Source: Actinacidiphila sp. DG2A-62 (lineage in GTDB: Bacteria; Actinomycetota; Actinomycetes; Streptomycetales; Streptomycetaceae). Taken from it: a stretch of DNA of 64,000 bases. The stretch is taken from positions 2,334,001 through 2,398,000 of the forward strand of contig NZ_JAYMGI010000002.1 in assembly GCF_035825295.1 (NCBI RefSeq). Reading direction: 5' to 3'. The notes beneath the pieces are model-generated. The model ran no database searches and was not told the origin of the DNA. It worked only from the letters and a program-made list of their open reading frames with translations. Position numbers and translations under genes: made by a program. Of this stretch, positions 62,303-64,000 are shown in pieces; within the stretch, counting starts at the first letter, position 1, and every line of letters starts with the position of its first letter.

Positions 62303-63028
62303 CGGGACGCCCTGACCAGCCCCGTCACCGGTCCCGTCCCCGGTCCCGGCCCCCGGCCCGCCGTCCGGCCCGTCCTCCGGCGCCCCGCCCGGCGCCCCGC
62401 CCGGCGCCCCGCCCGGCGCCCCGCGGTAGCAGCGCAGGAGCGGCAGGAACAGCTCGTCGACGATCGAGGCGATGCGCTCGGGCGGCACCGGCTCGAGGTT
62501 CATCAGCAGGTCGTGACGCACCAGGTCGTACGGCATGGCGAGCAGCGCGGCGGGGACCCGGTCGAGGTCGATCTCGCCGCGGTCGTGGGCGCGCTGGTAG
62601 ACCGCCCGCGCCCGTACGAGCCGCCGTTCGCCCATGATGCGGTCGCGCACCTGGGCGGGGGTCATCCCGGCGTCGAGGTTGAGGCCGGACATGGCGGTGG
62701 CCGCGACCACGACGAAGAAGGCGGCGCGTACCTCGCCCATGCCGGTCAGCACGGCGAGGAGGTCGCCGCGCAGCGTGCCGGTGTCGGGGATGTCGATCAG
62801 GTGGCCGTTGCGGTAGTGCTCCAGCGCGGCCAGGACCAGCTCGTTCTTGTTGGCCCAGCGGCGGTAGAGCACGGCGATGCCGGTGCCGGCCCGGGCGGCG
62901 ACGGACTCCATGGTGAGCTTCGCGAAACCGGTCTCGACCAGTTCCTCCCACGCCGCCTCCAGCAGCGCGGCCTCCAGTGCGGGCCCGCGCCGGCGCCGCC
63001 GGGAGGCCGTGGCGTCAGGTGTGGTCAT
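62300..63028 (-). CDS. TetR-family transcriptional regulator
   Basis: 242 residues from the ATG at 63028; an in-frame start at 63067 is possible but less likely. The DNA-binding domain holds LEAAWEELVETGFAKLTMES followed by VAARAGTGIAVLYRRWANKN. The C-terminal domain with TPAQVRDRIMGERRLVRARA and YQRAHDRGEIDLDRVPAALL is of the TetR_C_16-like type. The last 35 residues repeat GGAP, from a 12-base DNA repeat. It is divergent from an MFS pump gene 86 bases away and probably represses it. Its 3' end meets the riboswitch promoter. Confidence 0.88.
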   Translation of the reverse strand: MTTPDATASRRRRRGPALEAALLEAAWEELVETGFAKLTMESVAARAGTGIAVLYRRWANKNELVLAALEHYRNGHLIDIPDTGTLRGDLLAVLTGMGEVRAAFFVVVAATAMSGLNLDAGMTPAQVRDRIMGERRLVRARAVYQRAHDRGEIDLDRVPAALLAMPYDLVRHDLLMNLEPVPPERIASIVDELFLPLLRCYRGAPGGAPGGAPGGAPEDGPDGGPGAGTGDGTGDGAGQGVP

Positions 63029-63081
63029 CACCCCAGCATAAGGAAGGTTTGCATTCCTCAACGGCACGCCGTACGTTCATT

Positions 63082-63097
63082 AGAGATGGATGTCTCT
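63082..63097. promoter_or_regulatory. Probable TetR operator before the MFS gene
   Basis: AGAGA-tggatg-TCTCT lies 18 bases before the MFS ATG at 63115. A second dyad GGAA-N8-TTCC is near 63041-63056. Position fits repression by the divergent TetR protein. Confidence 0.5.
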
Positions 63098-63114
63098 CTT
63101 ACAAGGGTGGAACG

Positions 63115-64000
63115 ATGACCGGGACAGGGACGCGGACCACCGGGGCGAAGCTGCCGTCCGAGGTGCGGAACGCGCTGACGGCGCTGGTCGTCGGCGGAAT
63201 CGCGGCGATTCTCGACTCGACGATGGTGACGCTGGCGATCCACACGCTGACGGGGGAGCTGCACTCGTCCACCGACACCATCCAGTGGGTCACCACCGGC
63301 TTCCTGCTGGCGATGGCCGTCGCCATCCCCGTCACCGGGTGGGCCGAGCGGCGCTGGGGCGGCAAGCGGGTCTGGACGGCCGCGCTGGTGCTGTTCGTGC
63401 TGTCCTCGGTGCTGTGCGCGGCGGCCTGGGACGACACCAGCCTGATCGCGTTCCGGGCGGTGCAGGGCTTCGGCGCCGGGCTGATCTTCCCGCTGATGCA
63501 GACGCTCGCGGTGCGGGCCTCGGGCGGGCAGGTCAGCAGCCGGCTGATGGCGGCCGTCACCGTGCCGATCGCGCTCGGCCCGATCCTCGGCCCGGTGCTG
63601 GGCGGGCTCATCCTGAACTGGCTGAGCTGGCGCTGGCTGTTCCTCATCAACGTGCCCGTGGTCGCCGCCGGACTGCTGCTGGCCCGCCGGTACCTGCCGG
63701 ACGACCGCCCCGACCCCTCGGCCGCCCGCCCCCGCCTGGACTGGGCCGGCCTGTCGCTGCTCGCGCCGGCGCTGGCCGGCCTGCTGCTCGGCCTGTCGCA
63801 GCTGTCGCAGGAGGGCGGGATCGGCCACGCCGGCGTGCTGGTCCCACTGGCGGCAGGGATCGTGCTGCTGGCCGCGTTCCTCCTGCGGGCGTCGCGGCCC
63901 GGCGGGCGCGAGCCGGTCGTCGACGTCCGCCTGCTGCGCCTGCGGTCGCTCGCCGGCGCCTCGACGGTCCTGTTCACCGCCGGCGCGGCGATGTACGCCG
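63115..64000 (+). CDS. MFS transporter, DHA2 family (cut by window end)
   Basis: 295 codons are visible from the ATG at 63115 (AAGGGTGG upstream); the gene runs off the window. It has at least eight hydrophobic segments, beginning ALTALVVGGIAAILDSTMVT. The IQWVTTGFLLAMAVAIPVTG and VTGWAERRWGGKRVWTAALV blocks match helix 2 and motif A of EmrB/QacA-type pumps, and LGPILGPVLGGLILNWLSWR is the motif C region. Probable multidrug or metabolite export. Likely repressed by the divergent TetR protein. Confidence 0.88.
   Translation, partial: MTGTGTRTTGAKLPSEVRNALTALVVGGIAAILDSTMVTLAIHTLTGELHSSTDTIQWVTTGFLLAMAVAIPVTGWAERRWGGKRVWTAALVLFVLSSVLCAAAWDDTSLIAFRAVQGFGAGLIFPLMQTLAVRASGGQVSSRLMAAVTVPIALGPILGPVLGGLILNWLSWRWLFLINVPVVAAGLLLARRYLPDDRPDPSAARPRLDWAGLSLLAPALAGLLLGLSQLSQEGGIGHAGVLVPLAAGIVLLAAFLLRASRPGGREPVVDVRLLRLRSLAGASTVLFTAGAAMYA

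Overview
The window is very GC-rich DNA with dense, often overlapping genes, GTG starts, GGAGG-type ribosome sites and rare TTA codons. The gene families (MmyB-type and DUF397-linked regulators, Nif3/zinc-ribbon/CobC cluster, a SapB-type lanthipeptide locus) point to an actinomycete of the family Streptomycetaceae. No tRNA, rRNA, CRISPR array or transposase was recognised.

Layout. 0-10.6 kb holds ordinary regulator/enzyme pairs: TetR, alpha/beta hydrolase, AhpD-like protein, MmyB-type regulator and SDR, TetR and quinone oxidoreductase, secreted GH18 chitinase, GNAT, HxlR-type regulator with an MFS pump. 10.6-15.7 kb holds a lipoprotein, the translationally coupled Nif3 / zinc-ribbon / histidine-phosphatase operon and a large hypothetical protein. 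15.8-18.6 kb is an accessory regulatory module of lower GC (XRE-TPR regulator, divergent small ORF, HATPase, hypothetical). 18.6-28.1 kb is an iron/siderophore transport region: a substrate-binding lipoprotein with two canonical ABC half-transporters, divergent from a second, strongly asymmetric ABC pair, with an iron-box-like element between them. 28.7-31.6 kb is a second, paralogous XRE-TPR module. 31.6-38 kb holds a histidine kinase without a neighbouring response regulator, an MFS pump, a methyltransferase, an N-acetylmuramoyl-L-alanine amidase and small membrane proteins. 38-42.4 kb is a glycosyltransferase / methyltransferase / terpene-cyclase-like operon divergent from a KstR-like TetR with a KstR-type operator. 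42.8-50.7 kb is a complete ram/amf-type class III lanthipeptide cluster (regulator, two ABC exporters, precursor, LanKC). It is followed by a WhiJ-like XRE/DUF397 pair, an MFS protein with a C-terminal MarR-like domain, cell-wall proteins (peptidoglycan-binding protein, two L,D-transpeptidases), a HAD phosphatase, a GDT1/TMEM165 transporter behind a yybP-ykoY-type riboswitch, and a TetR/MFS pair cut by the window end.

How the parts fit. The lanthipeptide morphogen, the WhiJ-like pair, the XRE-TPR modules and TTA (bldA-type) codons in three of the regulators suggest a link to developmental control. The cell-wall enzymes are consistent with surface remodelling.

Caution. About nine recognisable genes are interrupted by single-base indels, several at short G or C runs. 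These may well be assembly errors. Such genes are described by their apparent intact extent.
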